From: a bacterium
GTDB taxonomy: Bacteria; UBP15; UBA6099; JAJRTR01
Reading direction: 5' to 3'
Assembly (NCBI GenBank): GCA_024278215.1
Contig: JAJRTR010000163.1
Coordinates: 1-33,824 of the forward strand
DNA length: 33,824 nt
The first letter of the stretch is position 1, and each line of letters begins with the position of its first letter. Under the pieces are notes generated by a model. It was not told the DNA's origin. It searched no databases and was given only the letters and a program-made list of their open reading frames with translations. The position numbers were made by a program, and so were the translations under genes. Positions 1 to 8,275 of the stretch are shown here, in pieces.

Positions 1-362
1 CATTCTTATGCGATACTGTGCGAAAAATGTGCGCTATAGTTCGCCATAATACCCCATTTCGCGCTTAAGTTAACGCTTATGGTTACCAGTCCCTGTTTTT
101 CGCACATTAAAAATGTGGTTGTTTTTAACCCACTTTTATGTCGCACACCCAATATGCGGCTTAACAATTGACACACCCGGCCAATGTGTGTTATCATGTA
201 GTCAATAATGTTAAAATAATAATATTAAAGAACTTCAACTCGACAATCTTCAAAAGAGCAAAGCAATCGGTGGCACATACCATGTCAATATTTTGTCGCG
301 CGGTCACGGCTAAGCATTACATATAAACCGCGCATCGGCTGAATTAACAGGAGGAGTGCCTT
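1..362. other. Intergenic region and fliW leader
   Basis: No gene is supported here. The segment has an 11-bp inverted pair, TGTGCGAAAAA at 17-27 and TTTTTCGCACA at 96-106, which could form a large stem-loop or be paired binding sites. A sigma70-like promoter follows at 168-197. The fliW leader contains a hairpin with arms GCGCGGT (298-304) and ACCGCGC (327-333), ending 15 nt before the fliW Shine-Dalgarno AGGAGG (349-354). A 63-residue minus-strand reading frame at 6-197 has no recognisable content and overlaps the promoter, so I do not call it. Confidence 0.5.
168..197 (+). promoter_or_regulatory. sigma70-like promoter upstream of fliW
   Basis: A perfect -35 TTGACA (168-173) lies 18 nt before TATCAT (192-197), and the -10 is preceded by TG at 189-190 (an extended -10). 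Transcription would start near 204, giving fliW a leader of about 160 nt. This is not a sigma28 or sigma54 flagellar promoter, so fliW seems to be driven by the housekeeping factor here. The call rests on consensus matching only. Confidence 0.6.
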
Positions 363-848
363 ATGAACGTAGCTACCGAGCGTTTTGGCGTTATCGATGT
401 ACCCCGGAAAGATGTTTTCGAACTTTCCACACCACTGCTGGGAATACCCGACACAACCAGTTTTTTCTTTATGCAGGAGGAAAGTATCGCGCCGTTTTTC
501 TGGATACAATCCGTGGATGATCCCGAGATGACGCTTATAGTGGTCGAACCGCACCACTTTTTCAGGCATTACAGCCCGCGCCTGCAACTCAGCGACCTGA
601 AAGATGTCGGCGCGAGCCACCCGGGCGAAGTCCGGATTTTTGCCATCGTTGTACTGCCAGACGACATGTCGAAAATGACAGCCAACCTTCGCCGCCCTCT
701 CATCGTCAACTTCCGCACAGGAAAAATGAAACAGGTTCGCCGCAGCTTCCGGGAGTACTCTTTCGAGGAATCAATCGTCGAGGGCATCAAACGCAGCGAA
801 ACCGCCAGGGCCGATGTCGGAGACCGCTTTGAAGTTTCTCTTAACTGA
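363..848 (+). CDS. fliW: Flagellar assembly factor FliW
   Basis: A 161-residue cytoplasmic protein matching the FliW family over its whole length: an N-terminal ETERFG-like strand (ATERFGVIDV), the FFWIQSVDDPEM core near residues 45-57, and the MTANLRRPLIVNFRTGKMKQ segment near residues 103-124. In characterised bacteria FliW binds the RNA-binding protein CsrA and flagellin, so that flagellin translation follows secretion. The start is set by a strong AGGAGG (349-354), 8 nt before ATG. The frequent neighbour csrA is not downstream; it may lie upstream of the window or elsewhere. The acidic/polar C-terminal tail (about residues 130-161) is family-typical but variable. Confidence 0.95.
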   Translation: MNVATERFGVIDVPRKDVFELSTPLLGIPDTTSFFFMQEESIAPFFWIQSVDDPEMTLIVVEPHHFFRHYSPRLQLSDLKDVGASHPGEVRIFAIVVLPDDMSKMTANLRRPLIVNFRTGKMKQVRRSFREYSFEESIVEGIKRSETARADVGDRFEVSLN

Positions 849-873
849 CTGAGCCGGATTTCATTATCATCTC

Positions 874-904
874 AGCTCGGATTTCTTTGTGAGAAATCCG
901 GGCT
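874..904 (+). terminator. Hairpin after fliW, possible terminator
   Basis: CGGATTTCT (878-886) pairs perfectly with AGAAATCCG (892-900) around the loop TTGTG, and AGCT/GGCT extends the stem with one G-T wobble. No T-run follows, so it is not a textbook intrinsic terminator. An alternative partner for the right arm, GAGCCGGATTTC, lies upstream at 851-862, so two folds compete. Confidence 0.35.
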
Positions 905-909
905 CGATG

Positions 910-1087
910 GAGCCAATTGCAAAATTACGTTCGTAGCGAGGTCGAGCGAAATTGTTCGGAGCAAGGCGGAGGTGTAAAATCTTCGCAGGCGTACTTGTAG
1001 AGTACGTCGAGGACGATTTTGCGCCGACAACGCAGCTATGGACAATTGCAGCCGACCGCAGCAGAATCAGAATTTTGCAATTGTCTC
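910..1087 (+). mobile_element. 178-bp palindromic MITE-like repeat, copy 1
   Basis: This 178-bp segment recurs in inverted orientation at 10825-11002 with only 7 differences (about 96% identity). Its ends are inverted repeats, GAGnCAATTGCAAAAtt and the complement, and it is flanked by the direct repeat GATG (906-909 and 1088-1091; GATGG if one terminal base is shared). The two halves are imperfect complements of each other over about 70 nt, with CGTACT/AGTACG at the centre (990-1006), so the whole unit can fold into one long hairpin. It encodes no protein and no transposase lies in the window. A non-autonomous MITE is the best reading; a structured RNA repeat is the alternative. Confidence 0.8.
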
Positions 1088-1148
1088 GATGGAAGAGTCA
1101 TTTTAAAAACAACTTCCAACAAATGGTTTTTCCTCATAAAATATTCTT

Positions 1149-1871
1149 ATGAATAAAATACGTAAATGTTTGCCGCTGTATACTGTTGCAAGCGAGCTGA
1201 TTGTCTTCATTTCGTTGATGATAACTTTATGCGGCGTTTATGCTTATGCGCAGGATAAAAACGATAAGAACGAAGGCGACCTGTTCGCGATTGCGCAAAT
1301 ACACTACGGTGGTGGCGGCGACTGGTATGAGGACCGCACCTCGATGATACGTCTGCAAGCAAGGATCGAGAAAGAGTTTGGCCTGCGCGCCGCGCCCGGG
1401 CGCAGGGTGGTCAGAATCATGGACGACGACTTGTTTTCATATCCGATGCTGTTTATGACCGGGCATGGAAACATTGTTTTTTCGCCTGAAGAGGTTGAAA
1501 GGCTGAAAGAGTATTTCGACCGCGGCGGTTTCCTGTGGGCGTGTGACGACTATGGTATGGACGAATCGTTCAGACGCGAGATGAAGAAGGTTATTCCCGG
1601 TTCGGAATTTGTCGAGTTGCCGTTCGATCATCCGATCTACAGGAAACCGTACAGGTTCGACAGGGGCCTGCCGAAGATTCACGAACACGCGGGCGGTCCG
1701 CCTCACGGCTACGCGATGTTCCTCGGGCCGCGTATGATTGTCTTCTACGATTTCAACACAGATATCGGCGACGGGCTGGAAGCGCCGAGCATACACAATG
1801 ACCCGGAAGAAGTCAGGGAACAGGCATTCAAAATGGCTGTCAATATTGCTTATTTCGCACTGACACAGTAA
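1149..1871 (+). CDS. Secreted DUF4159 domain protein
   Basis: A 240-residue protein with an N-terminal hydrophobic segment (about residues 15-33) ending in AYAQD, consistent with a signal peptide cleaved near residue 34. The rest fits DUF4159: FAIAQIHYGGGGDWY near residues 46-60, then a ThuA/GATase-like fold with MLFMTGHGN near residue 100, GGFLWACDDYG near 129, and a C-terminal AFKMAVNIAYFALTQ helix. DUF4159 proteins often accompany MoxR/DUF58/von Willebrand-type membrane operons; none is here, and the biochemical role is unknown. It stands alone between a MITE-like repeat and the sugar operon. No clear Shine-Dalgarno precedes ATG 1149; the upstream 50 bases are AT-rich. Confidence 0.8.
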   Translation: MNKIRKCLPLYTVASELIVFISLMITLCGVYAYAQDKNDKNEGDLFAIAQIHYGGGGDWYEDRTSMIRLQARIEKEFGLRAAPGRRVVRIMDDDLFSYPMLFMTGHGNIVFSPEEVERLKEYFDRGGFLWACDDYGMDESFRREMKKVIPGSEFVELPFDHPIYRKPYRFDRGLPKIHEHAGGPPHGYAMFLGPRMIVFYDFNTDIGDGLEAPSIHNDPEEVREQAFKMAVNIAYFALTQ

Positions 1872-1967
1872 ACTGGTTCATTGTTTCAGTGTTGTAAAAT
1901 GAGAGTGTGCAGAATTTATAAACGAGGGTATCGGTTTGAACCTTGCAGGATAAACGGAGGGTAAATG

Positions 1968-1991
1968 ATGCCGGTCTGGAGGAATGGATGA
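1968..1991 (+). other. Possible 7-codon leader ORF coupled to the SDR gene
   Basis: ATG 1968 follows GGAGG (1956-1960) at 7 nt and encodes only MPVWRNG before TGA 1989-1991, which overlaps the ATG of the next gene (1988-1990) as ATGA. An in-frame ATG at 1965 would add one Met. This could couple translation of the downstream gene. It may equally be chance, because the main gene has its own GGAGGA at 1978-1983. Confidence 0.25.
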
Positions 1992-2944
1992 AAGCGCTTA
2001 TCACAGGAATCACAGGTTTTGCGGGAAGCCATCTGGCAGAATTGCTGTTGGGCGAAAATATTGAAGTTTTCGGGGCGGCGAGGCAAAGGAGTCCGATGGA
2101 GAACATCACTCCGCAGGTGAAGAAAAACGTTGCTTTCATCGAGTGTGAACTCCGCGACAGCGTGCCTGTCAAGAACATGCTCAAGCAGGTTGAACCCGAC
2201 CTGATATTTCACCTTGCAGCCCAGAGCTTTGTGCCTACATCATGGGTTTCGCCGGCAGATACGATTACGAACAATATCATAAGCCAGCTTAACCTTTTTG
2301 AGGCGATGAGAGACCTTGGACTGAAGGAAACACGGATTCAGCTTGCGTGCTCGAGTGAGGAATACGGGATGGTGCACGAGGACGAAGTGCCGATCAGGGA
2401 AACGAATCCGCTGCGACCTCTGAGTCCCTATGCTGTGAGCAAAATAGCCCAGGACATGATGGGCTACCAGTATCACGAAAGTTACGGGATAAAAGCGATA
2501 CGCACGAGGGCGTTCAATCATACGGGTCCGCGGCGCGGCGAGATTTTCGTCACGTCGGCGTTCGCAAAACAGATAGCAATGATCGAAAAGGGCAGGCAGG
2601 AGCCGGTGATGAAAGTCGGCAACCTCGAGGCGAGGCGCGACTTCACCGATGTGCGCGACACTGTGCGCGCGTATCTTGAGATTATTCAGAAAGGCGAGCC
2701 CGGCGATGTCTACAATATATGCACCGGCACTTCGATCTCGATGCAGGAACTGCTGGACGGGCTCCTCGCGCTTTCGGATGTCGACATAAAAGTGGAAACC
2801 GACCCGGACAGGCTGCGCCCCTCGGATGTGATGATTCTCGAAGGCGATTGCTCGAAACTCAAGGCCGCGACAGGCTGGCAGCCGCGGATACCGTTCGACC
2901 GGACATTGAAAGATACACTTGATTACTGGAGAGAGCGTGTGTGA
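1988..2944 (+). CDS. GDP-mannose dehydratase/RMD-like extended SDR
   Basis: A 318-residue NAD(P)-dependent nucleotide-sugar dehydratase/reductase. The Rossmann glycine motif GITGFAGSHL is at residues 6-15, the catalytic Ser region is CSSEEYG, and the YxxxK pair is in SPYAVSK near residue 146. The C-terminal RLRPSDVMILEGDCSKLKA segment is typical of the GDP-mannose 4,6-dehydratase and GDP-4-keto-6-deoxymannose reductase (RMD) group. The length fits RMD (about 300-320) better than GMD (about 345 or more). It likely makes a deoxyhexose donor for surface polysaccharide in the cytoplasm. ATG 1988 is preferred over upstream in-frame codons because GGAGGA ends 4 nt before it. Its stop overlaps the GTG start of cimA (GTGA), so the two are translationally linked. 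Exact substrate is not determined. Confidence 0.85.
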   Translation: MKALITGITGFAGSHLAELLLGENIEVFGAARQRSPMENITPQVKKNVAFIECELRDSVPVKNMLKQVEPDLIFHLAAQSFVPTSWVSPADTITNNIISQLNLFEAMRDLGLKETRIQLACSSEEYGMVHEDEVPIRETNPLRPLSPYAVSKIAQDMMGYQYHESYGIKAIRTRAFNHTGPRRGEIFVTSAFAKQIAMIEKGRQEPVMKVGNLEARRDFTDVRDTVRAYLEIIQKGEPGDVYNICTGTSISMQELLDGLLALSDVDIKVETDPDRLRPSDVMILEGDCSKLKAATGWQPRIPFDRTLKDTLDYWRERV

Positions 2945-4524
2945 GCGCGAAAAAAACTGAAATAGAGATATACGATACCACCCTTCGAGACGGTGCCCAG
3001 AGCAGGGGGATAAACTTTTCTCTCGAAGACAAGGTCCGCATCACAAAGAGGCTGGACGATTTCGGCGTCCATTTTATCGAGGCCGGCTGGCCGGATTCCA
3101 ATCCGACAGACGGCGAATACTTCAAACGTATAAAAAAACACAAGATAAAAAACGCGCGCATCGTCGCTTTCGGTCGAACGAGGGCGAAGGGCAGAACCTG
3201 TGCGAAGGATGCGACGATACAGGCGCTGTTGAGGGCCGAACCTGATGCTTTGACGATTTTCGGAAAAAGCTGGGACTTGCAGGCCGAGCAGGTGCTGAAG
3301 GTATCTCTGAAGGAAAACCTCAAGATAATATCCGATACGGTGAAGTACCTCAAGAAAAAAGGATTCTTTGTATTATATGATGCGGAACACTTTTTCGACG
3401 GATATATTTCAAACGCGGGCTACGCAGTCGACACCATCATGGCGGCGGCGGACGCGGGCGCGGACCGCATAGTGCTGTGCGACACCAACGGCGGATCGCT
3501 GCCGTCGTTTATCGCCGCTCTGGTGTGCGAAGCCGTCTCGAAAACCGGCGCGGTCATCGGCGTGCATGCCCACAACGATTCCGAACTCGCGGTGGCGAAC
3601 ACGCTGGCGGCGGTCGAGGCGGGCGCGACACATGTTCACGGTACAATAAACGGTTACGGCGAGCGGGCTGGAAACGCTAACCTCTGTTCCATCATCCCGA
3701 ACCTCATGCTGAAGATGAACTTCAAGTGCATCCCGAAAAAGAACCTTGCACGGCTGCGTGAGCTTGCCCGCTTTGTGTGCGAACTCGCCAACGTGCCCAT
3801 GCCCGGCAACCTGCCTTATGTGGGCGACTACGCATTCACACACAAGGCCGGTGCGCACATGGACGCGATGAAAAAGATGGCTCATTCCTACGAGCATATA
3901 AAACCGTTGCTCGTCGGCGGCAGCACAGGCACAGTCGTGTCGGACGTCTCGGGACGCAGCAATGTGATAGAACTCGCGGGCCAGCTCGGCATCGACATCA
4001 CCGGCGATGCGCACAAGCGGACCGTTCGCGCCGTACTCAAGGAACTGAAAGAACTCGGCTACGGCGGCTACCGTTTCGAGGGCGCCGAAGGTTCTTTCGA
4101 ACTCCTTGTGAGAAAACATCTCGGAGTGAGAAAAGAATTTTTCAGTCTCGAAGGATTCAGGGTAGTGGTCGACAAGAGGGCGAGTGAGAAGATATATTCC
4201 GAAGCGACTATAAGGATAGAAGTACCGGACGGGAAGGAATTTATGGTGGCCGAGGGAAACGGTCCTGTGGACGCGCTGGATAACGCGCTGAAAAAAGCTT
4301 TGCTGCGTTTTTATCCTTCACTGGGTGAAATGCGTCTAATAGACTATAAAGTCAGGGTTCTGGACGAACGGGACGGCACGGCCGCGTCGGTCAGGGTTCT
4401 GATAACTTCGACGGATGGTAAAGGCGTCTGGGGTACGGTCGGGGTTTCGGAAAACGTGATACAGGCAAGCTGGAAGGCGCTGGTGGACAGCATAGAGTAC
4501 AAACTGCTCAAGGACGGGCTTTGA
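2941..4524 (+). CDS. cimA: Citramalate synthase, CimA family
   Basis: A 527-residue member of the DRE-TIM acyltransferase family that condenses pyruvate and acetyl-CoA to (R)-citramalate, the start of the threonine-independent isoleucine route. Seen: YDTTLRDGAQ at residues 11-20 (catalytic Arg/Asp), metal-binding HAHND at 209-213, the GTINGYGERAGN signature just after, and a C-terminal LeuA-type allosteric dimer domain from about residue 400 (feedback by isoleucine in known members). Length fits CimA type rather than LeuA. The start is GTG 2941, overlapping the previous stop. It is embedded in a sugar-nucleotide operon, but ilvB-ilvN lie 3.8 kb downstream on the same strand and would continue the same pathway. 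Homocitrate synthase-like specificity is less likely. Confidence 0.92.
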   Translation: MSAKKTEIEIYDTTLRDGAQSRGINFSLEDKVRITKRLDDFGVHFIEAGWPDSNPTDGEYFKRIKKHKIKNARIVAFGRTRAKGRTCAKDATIQALLRAEPDALTIFGKSWDLQAEQVLKVSLKENLKIISDTVKYLKKKGFFVLYDAEHFFDGYISNAGYAVDTIMAAADAGADRIVLCDTNGGSLPSFIAALVCEAVSKTGAVIGVHAHNDSELAVANTLAAVEAGATHVHGTINGYGERAGNANLCSIIPNLMLKMNFKCIPKKNLARLRELARFVCELANVPMPGNLPYVGDYAFTHKAGAHMDAMKKMAHSYEHIKPLLVGGSTGTVVSDVSGRSNVIELAGQLGIDITGDAHKRTVRAVLKELKELGYGGYRFEGAEGSFELLVRKHLGVRKEFFSLEGFRVVVDKRASEKIYSEATIRIEVPDGKEFMVAEGNGPVDALDNALKKALLRFYPSLGEMRLIDYKVRVLDERDGTAASVRVLITSTDGKGVWGTVGVSENVIQASWKALVDSIEYKLLKDGL

Positions 4525-4764
4525 ACTGCGCGCGCGACATACGGTAATGGTTCGGGGACAGACACCTGAGGAAAACAAGAGAAATAATGCTGTCCGCCGC
4601 GAGTATCCGGACTTGTACGCCGGTCTTGATTTTTGCGGAAATGATGATATGTTGTATTAAGGTCAATCTGAGCCGGATGCAATGGAACGTAGTTGTTCAT
4701 TCTATTCATTTGATGCATTATTGACATCAGCGTCCGATCACAGGAAATTCGGTAAACGATAATA
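4525..4764. other. Intergenic region before the broken epimerase
   Basis: 240 bases with no gene. It contains GGTTCGGGGACAGACACC at 4545-4562, which resembles short repeats I associate with REP-type (RAYT) transposase elements in other genomes; it occurs once here, so this is only a resemblance. A TTGACA at 4721-4726 lacks a -10 at proper spacing. No clear Shine-Dalgarno precedes ATG 4765. Confidence 0.35.
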
Positions 4765-5739
4765 ATGAAAAATATATTGATAACGGGTGGCAGCGGAGTT
4801 ATAGGATCGCATCTCGCAGACGCTCTTCTTGCCGCCGGATACTCGGTCACAATAATTGATAATCTCGTCACCGGTAAAATAAAGAATGTCGAACACAATC
4901 TTCATAATCCGGATTTCAGGATAATCAACGATACGATAATGAATGAAGAACTCATGGACTAACTGATTCGTGAGTGCCACATGGTCTATCACCTGGCGGC
5001 GGCAGTCGGCGTAAAATACATTGTCGACGACCCGCTTCAGGGTATTCTCACCAATGTCAAGGGCACTGAAATTGTTCTCGAACATTCCTTTAAATACTGG
5101 AAGCGCGTCGTGTTCGCCTCGACGTCCGAAATCTACGGCAAGTCCGAAAAAGTCCCATTCGAGGAAGATTCGGAGAGGATACTTGGTTCTACGAAGGTTG
5201 ACCGCTGGTCTTATTCCACGGCAAAGGCGCTCGACGAGCATTTATGTTTCGCCTATTCCGCCAAGGGGCTCCCTGTTTCGATCGTGCGGTATTTCAACTC
5301 CTACGGTCCGCGCATCGACGAACGCGGCTACGGCAGTGTCGTCGCAAACTTCATCAGCCAGGCCATGCGCAACGAGCCGATAACAGTGCATGGAGACGGC
5401 AAACAGACGAGATGTTTTACATACATAGAGGACACGATAAGGGGCACGCTGCTTGTGGGCGAAAAGGAAGAAGCGCTCGGCAATGCCTTTAACATAGGCA
5501 ACAACACGGAGACAACAATATGGCGGCTTGCGGAGATGATCGTGGAGCTTACCGGCTCGAGATCGGAACTGACGCTTGTACCATACGAAGACGCGTACGG
5601 AAGCAGCTACGAAGATACAAGGCGAAGGATTCCCATGATTGAAAAAGCGAATAATTTACTCGGGTTCACGCCCGCGGTTGAACTATCGGAAGGATTGAAA
5701 AAAACAATTGAGTGGGCAAAAGAAAACTACAACAGATAA
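4765..5739 (+). pseudogene. NAD-dependent nucleotide-sugar epimerase with internal stop
   Basis: Two pieces of one extended SDR in the same frame, separated by a single TAA (4960-4962) at codon 66. Piece 1 (4765-4959) has the Rossmann motif GGSGVIGSHLA and the beta-2 end IIDNLVTG. Piece 2 carries VYHLAAAVGV, the STSEIYG strand, YSTAK (YxxxK), RYFNSYGPR and the C-terminal substrate domain up to KENYNR. There is no frameshift and the reading continues without lost residues, so a CAA, AAA or GAA to TAA change explains it. A restart at ATG 4981 would lack the NAD-binding site. The intact enzyme would be a UDP-glucose 4-epimerase or UDP-glucuronate decarboxylase-like protein of polysaccharide synthesis. 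It is either a recent pseudogene, a strain polymorphism or a sequencing/assembly error. Confidence 0.85.
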
Positions 5740-7075
5740 TATCACGCTGACGGCTATCAAAAAGAAAAAATGCAAGATAGCCGTGCTGGGGCTGGGATAT
5801 GTCGGGCTGCCGCTCGCGCTCGAGTTTGCGCGCGCGAATTTTTTCGTAACCGGTATCGACCCGGACGTTAAAAAGGTGGAAGCCATATACGATGGACACA
5901 GCTATATTTCGGATATTTCAGACGAGGAACTTAAAGCGGTAGTTTCGCAGGGATACATGAAATCGACAGCGGACTTCGCGACGCTCGAGGAGATGGATGT
6001 GGTCTTTATTTGTGTGCCGACACCATTCTCGAAGTACAAAGAACCGGACGTTTCCTATGTGATCGCTTCCGCGCACAATATCGTCGAGCACATGAAAAAG
6101 AAACAGCTTATTATCCTCGAGAGCACAACTTTTCCGGGCACTACGGAAGAGGTGGTACTGCCGATTCTCGAGAGCACCGGGCTCGAAGCCGGCAAAGACT
6201 TCTATCTTGTTTTCTCGCCGGAGCGTGTCGATCCCGGCAACCGCAAGTTTGCCATCAGGAACACACCCAAGGTCATCGGCGGCCTCGGTGAGAAAAGCAC
6301 AAAACTTGCAAAAACCCTGTATTCGAAAATTATCGCCGAGAATCTTGTCATTCCCGTCTCGGCGCCGCGCATTGCCGAAATGACCAAGTTGCTGGAAAAT
6401 ATTTTCCGCAGCGTCAACATAGCTCTTATCAACGAACTTACCTTCCTGTGCGACAGGATGAAGCTGGATATATGGGAAGTAATCGACGCCGCATCCTCGA
6501 AACCATTCGGGTTCATGCCGTTCTATCCGGGGCCCGGCGTTGGCGGACACTGCATACCTGTTGATCCCTACTATCTTTCATGGAAGGCGCGCGAGTACGA
6601 CTTCTACACGAAATTTATCGAACTCGCGGCGGAAATCAATCTGAGCATGCCGCGATATGTCCTGTCGAAGGTCATCGACACGCTGAACGATGAAGGCAAG
6701 AGCCTCAGAGGCTCCAGTATTCTCGCACTCGGTGTCGCGTTTAAGCCGAACATCAACGATGCCAGGAACTCGCCCGCGATAAAAGTTATCGAGGAACTCA
6801 CCTGCAAGGGCGCGAAAGTGGATTACTCGGACCCTTACATACCGAGCATCGGAAACGGAAGCACATATTTTTCCGTGGCCAGTAAGATCGGCTTCCACAA
6901 GTCGACGAAAATCACTGCTAAAAAATTGAAAGAGTACGATCTTGTCGTGATTCTTGTCGAGCACGATAAATTCGATTTCCCGTTCGTCGTGCGGCACTCG
7001 AAGCTGATTGTCGACACAAAAAATGTATGCAAGAATATTACGCCGGGCAAAGGTTGCAGGATTGTAAAAATCTGA
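5708..7075 (+). CDS. UDP-glucose/GDP-mannose dehydrogenase family (UDP-HexNAcA-type)
   Basis: A 455-residue nucleotide-sugar dehydrogenase that oxidises the sugar C6 alcohol to a uronic acid with NAD. Seen: the NAD motif AVLGLGYVGLPLA (residues 25-37), the domain-linking SPERVDPGN region, the catalytic Cys282 in GVGGHCIPVDP, and the C-terminal LGVAFKPNINDARNSPA segment typical of the UDP-N-acetyl-mannosaminuronate/UDP-GlcNAc dehydrogenase branch (WecC/WbpA/TviB-like). With the UDP-GlcNAc 2-epimerase fragment at the right edge of the window, UDP-ManNAcA synthesis is plausible. The only available starts are TTG 5708 and other non-ATG codons; TTG 5708 has GGAAGG (5688-5693) upstream and lies inside the 3' end of the broken epimerase, so translation may be coupled to it. 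Confidence 0.9.
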   Translation: MSGQKKTTTDNITLTAIKKKKCKIAVLGLGYVGLPLALEFARANFFVTGIDPDVKKVEAIYDGHSYISDISDEELKAVVSQGYMKSTADFATLEEMDVVFICVPTPFSKYKEPDVSYVIASAHNIVEHMKKKQLIILESTTFPGTTEEVVLPILESTGLEAGKDFYLVFSPERVDPGNRKFAIRNTPKVIGGLGEKSTKLAKTLYSKIIAENLVIPVSAPRIAEMTKLLENIFRSVNIALINELTFLCDRMKLDIWEVIDAASSKPFGFMPFYPGPGVGGHCIPVDPYYLSWKAREYDFYTKFIELAAEINLSMPRYVLSKVIDTLNDEGKSLRGSSILALGVAFKPNINDARNSPAIKVIEELTCKGAKVDYSDPYIPSIGNGSTYFSVASKIGFHKSTKITAKKLKEYDLVVILVEHDKFDFPFVVRHSKLIVDTKNVCKNITPGKGCRIVKI

Positions 7076-7114
7076 TTGTCGTTGCACCGTCGAATCTCTC
7101 ACCGGGGTGATGAA

Positions 7115-8161
7115 TTGTTGCCGGAGAGCTTTATTCCCAACATCAGAGGAAGCTACATCTTCTGGTTTATCCTCGCGTTTGCGGTATGCCTTGTCCTGAC
7201 GCCGCTTTTTGGCCGTATCGCATACTGGGTCGGCATTATCGATCATCCGTCAAAGAGGAGATTCCACCTGACATCCATGCCTATGCTGGGTGGGGTGGCC
7301 GTCGCGCTGACTATGATTACACTCAGCTTAACGGCACTCAAAGGCGGCATAACAAAAGAGGTGGCGGGAGTGCTTGCGGCCGGCGGGCTGCTCATGGCGC
7401 TCGGACTGCTCGACGACATCAAGTCGATAACTCCGCGGTTCAAACTTGCGGGCCAGATAATCGCCGGCACAATCATTATCGCCTGTGGGCTGCATATCCG
7501 TCTGACCGGGCTTTTCTTCGTCGATTATCCTCTGACTTATCTTTGGATCATCGGCATTATCAACTGCCAGAATCTGCTCGACAACATCGACGGTCTTTCG
7601 GGCGGTACGGCGGCAATATCCGCCTGTTTCTTCTTTATCATCGCTATATTTACAGGCAACGCGGCCATGGCGGTTTTCGCCATAATTTTTTCCGGCGCCT
7701 GTCTCGGATTTCTCTTCCACAACTTCCATCCCGCAACGATTTTCTCGGGTGATGCCGGCAGCATGTGCATGGGCAGTATGCTAGTGGGCCTGGGCCTCAT
7801 GGCCATGAAACCCCACGATCTTGTTTCCTTCCTTATTCCCAATCTCATTCTCGGTCTGCTGATCTTCGATACGGGACTTGTTTCCCTGTGCAGGGTCATG
7901 AACGGCCTGCATGTCACGGACGGCGGCAGGGACCACACCTCACACAGGCTCTGCAACCTCGGCATGAGCATCCAGGGGTCCGTCACCAGCCTCTTTGTTG
8001 TCTGCTTCGCTTTCGGGCTCGCCGGGACCGTCATGATGTTTATGGAACCCGGAAAAGCTTTGATGATTCCTCTGATTCTTTTCTTCTTATCTATCACAAG
8101 CTGGTTCCTGATGAAGAATCTCTACGACTATTCAAACCATCCGGTTGCCGGAAGGCGGTAA
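7115..8161 (+). CDS. Polyprenyl-phosphate sugar-1-phosphate transferase, WecA/MraY family
   Basis: A multi-spanning membrane enzyme of about 348 residues that transfers a sugar-1-phosphate (usually GlcNAc or a related HexNAc) from a UDP sugar to undecaprenyl phosphate, the first membrane step of O-antigen, ECA or teichoic-type polymers. Seen: the first helix FWFILAFAVCLVL, the cytoplasmic loop HPSKRRFH, the metal motif GLLDDIKS, NLLDNIDGLSGG, SGDAGSM and the terminal loop GGRDHTSHRL (equivalent of HIHH/HLHH). No ATG exists at the N-terminus. TTG 7115 or 7118 follows GGGGTGA (7104-7110); TTG 7076, directly after the previous stop, would add 13 residues. It completes the sugar operon. Confidence 0.88.
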   Translation: MLPESFIPNIRGSYIFWFILAFAVCLVLTPLFGRIAYWVGIIDHPSKRRFHLTSMPMLGGVAVALTMITLSLTALKGGITKEVAGVLAAGGLLMALGLLDDIKSITPRFKLAGQIIAGTIIIACGLHIRLTGLFFVDYPLTYLWIIGIINCQNLLDNIDGLSGGTAAISACFFFIIAIFTGNAAMAVFAIIFSGACLGFLFHNFHPATIFSGDAGSMCMGSMLVGLGLMAMKPHDLVSFLIPNLILGLLIFDTGLVSLCRVMNGLHVTDGGRDHTSHRLCNLGMSIQGSVTSLFVVCFAFGLAGTVMMFMEPGKALMIPLILFFLSITSWFLMKNLYDYSNHPVAGRR

Positions 8162-8217
8162 AAACTATAGAATATCTTTTCCCGCGCGCGTTTTGTTTCT
8201 TGCGCTGTGGCGCGTGT

Positions 8218-8248
8218 TTGTCTGTAAAACGGAAGCTGATGCTATAAT
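8218..8248 (+). promoter_or_regulatory. Extended -10 promoter for ilvBN
   Basis: TATAAT at 8243-8248 is preceded by TGC, giving a perfect extended -10 (TGnTATAAT). A TTGTCT at 8218-8223 is a weak -35 at a long spacing of 19. Transcription would begin near 8255, leaving a leader of about 110 nt with a hairpin. Consensus match only. Confidence 0.55.
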
Positions 8249-8275
8249 AATGAGAATATATAGCGGTTGATCGGA

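Noticed and set aside
6-197. 63-residue minus-strand frame at the left edge
   Set aside because: No recognisable domain, overlaps a good promoter and an inverted repeat; most likely chance.
952-1152. 66-residue plus-strand frame
   Set aside because: Lies almost wholly within the 178-bp palindromic repeat; noncoding.
4721-4763. Promoter TTGACA before the broken epimerase
   Set aside because: The only -10-like element (GATAAT 4758-4763) is 31 nt away and abuts the start codon.
4960-4962. Stop codon recoding in the epimerase
   Set aside because: The codon is TAA, not TGA (Sec) or TAG (Pyl), and TAA ends other genes here (for example the DUF4159 and DUF2723 genes); a mutation or error is simpler.
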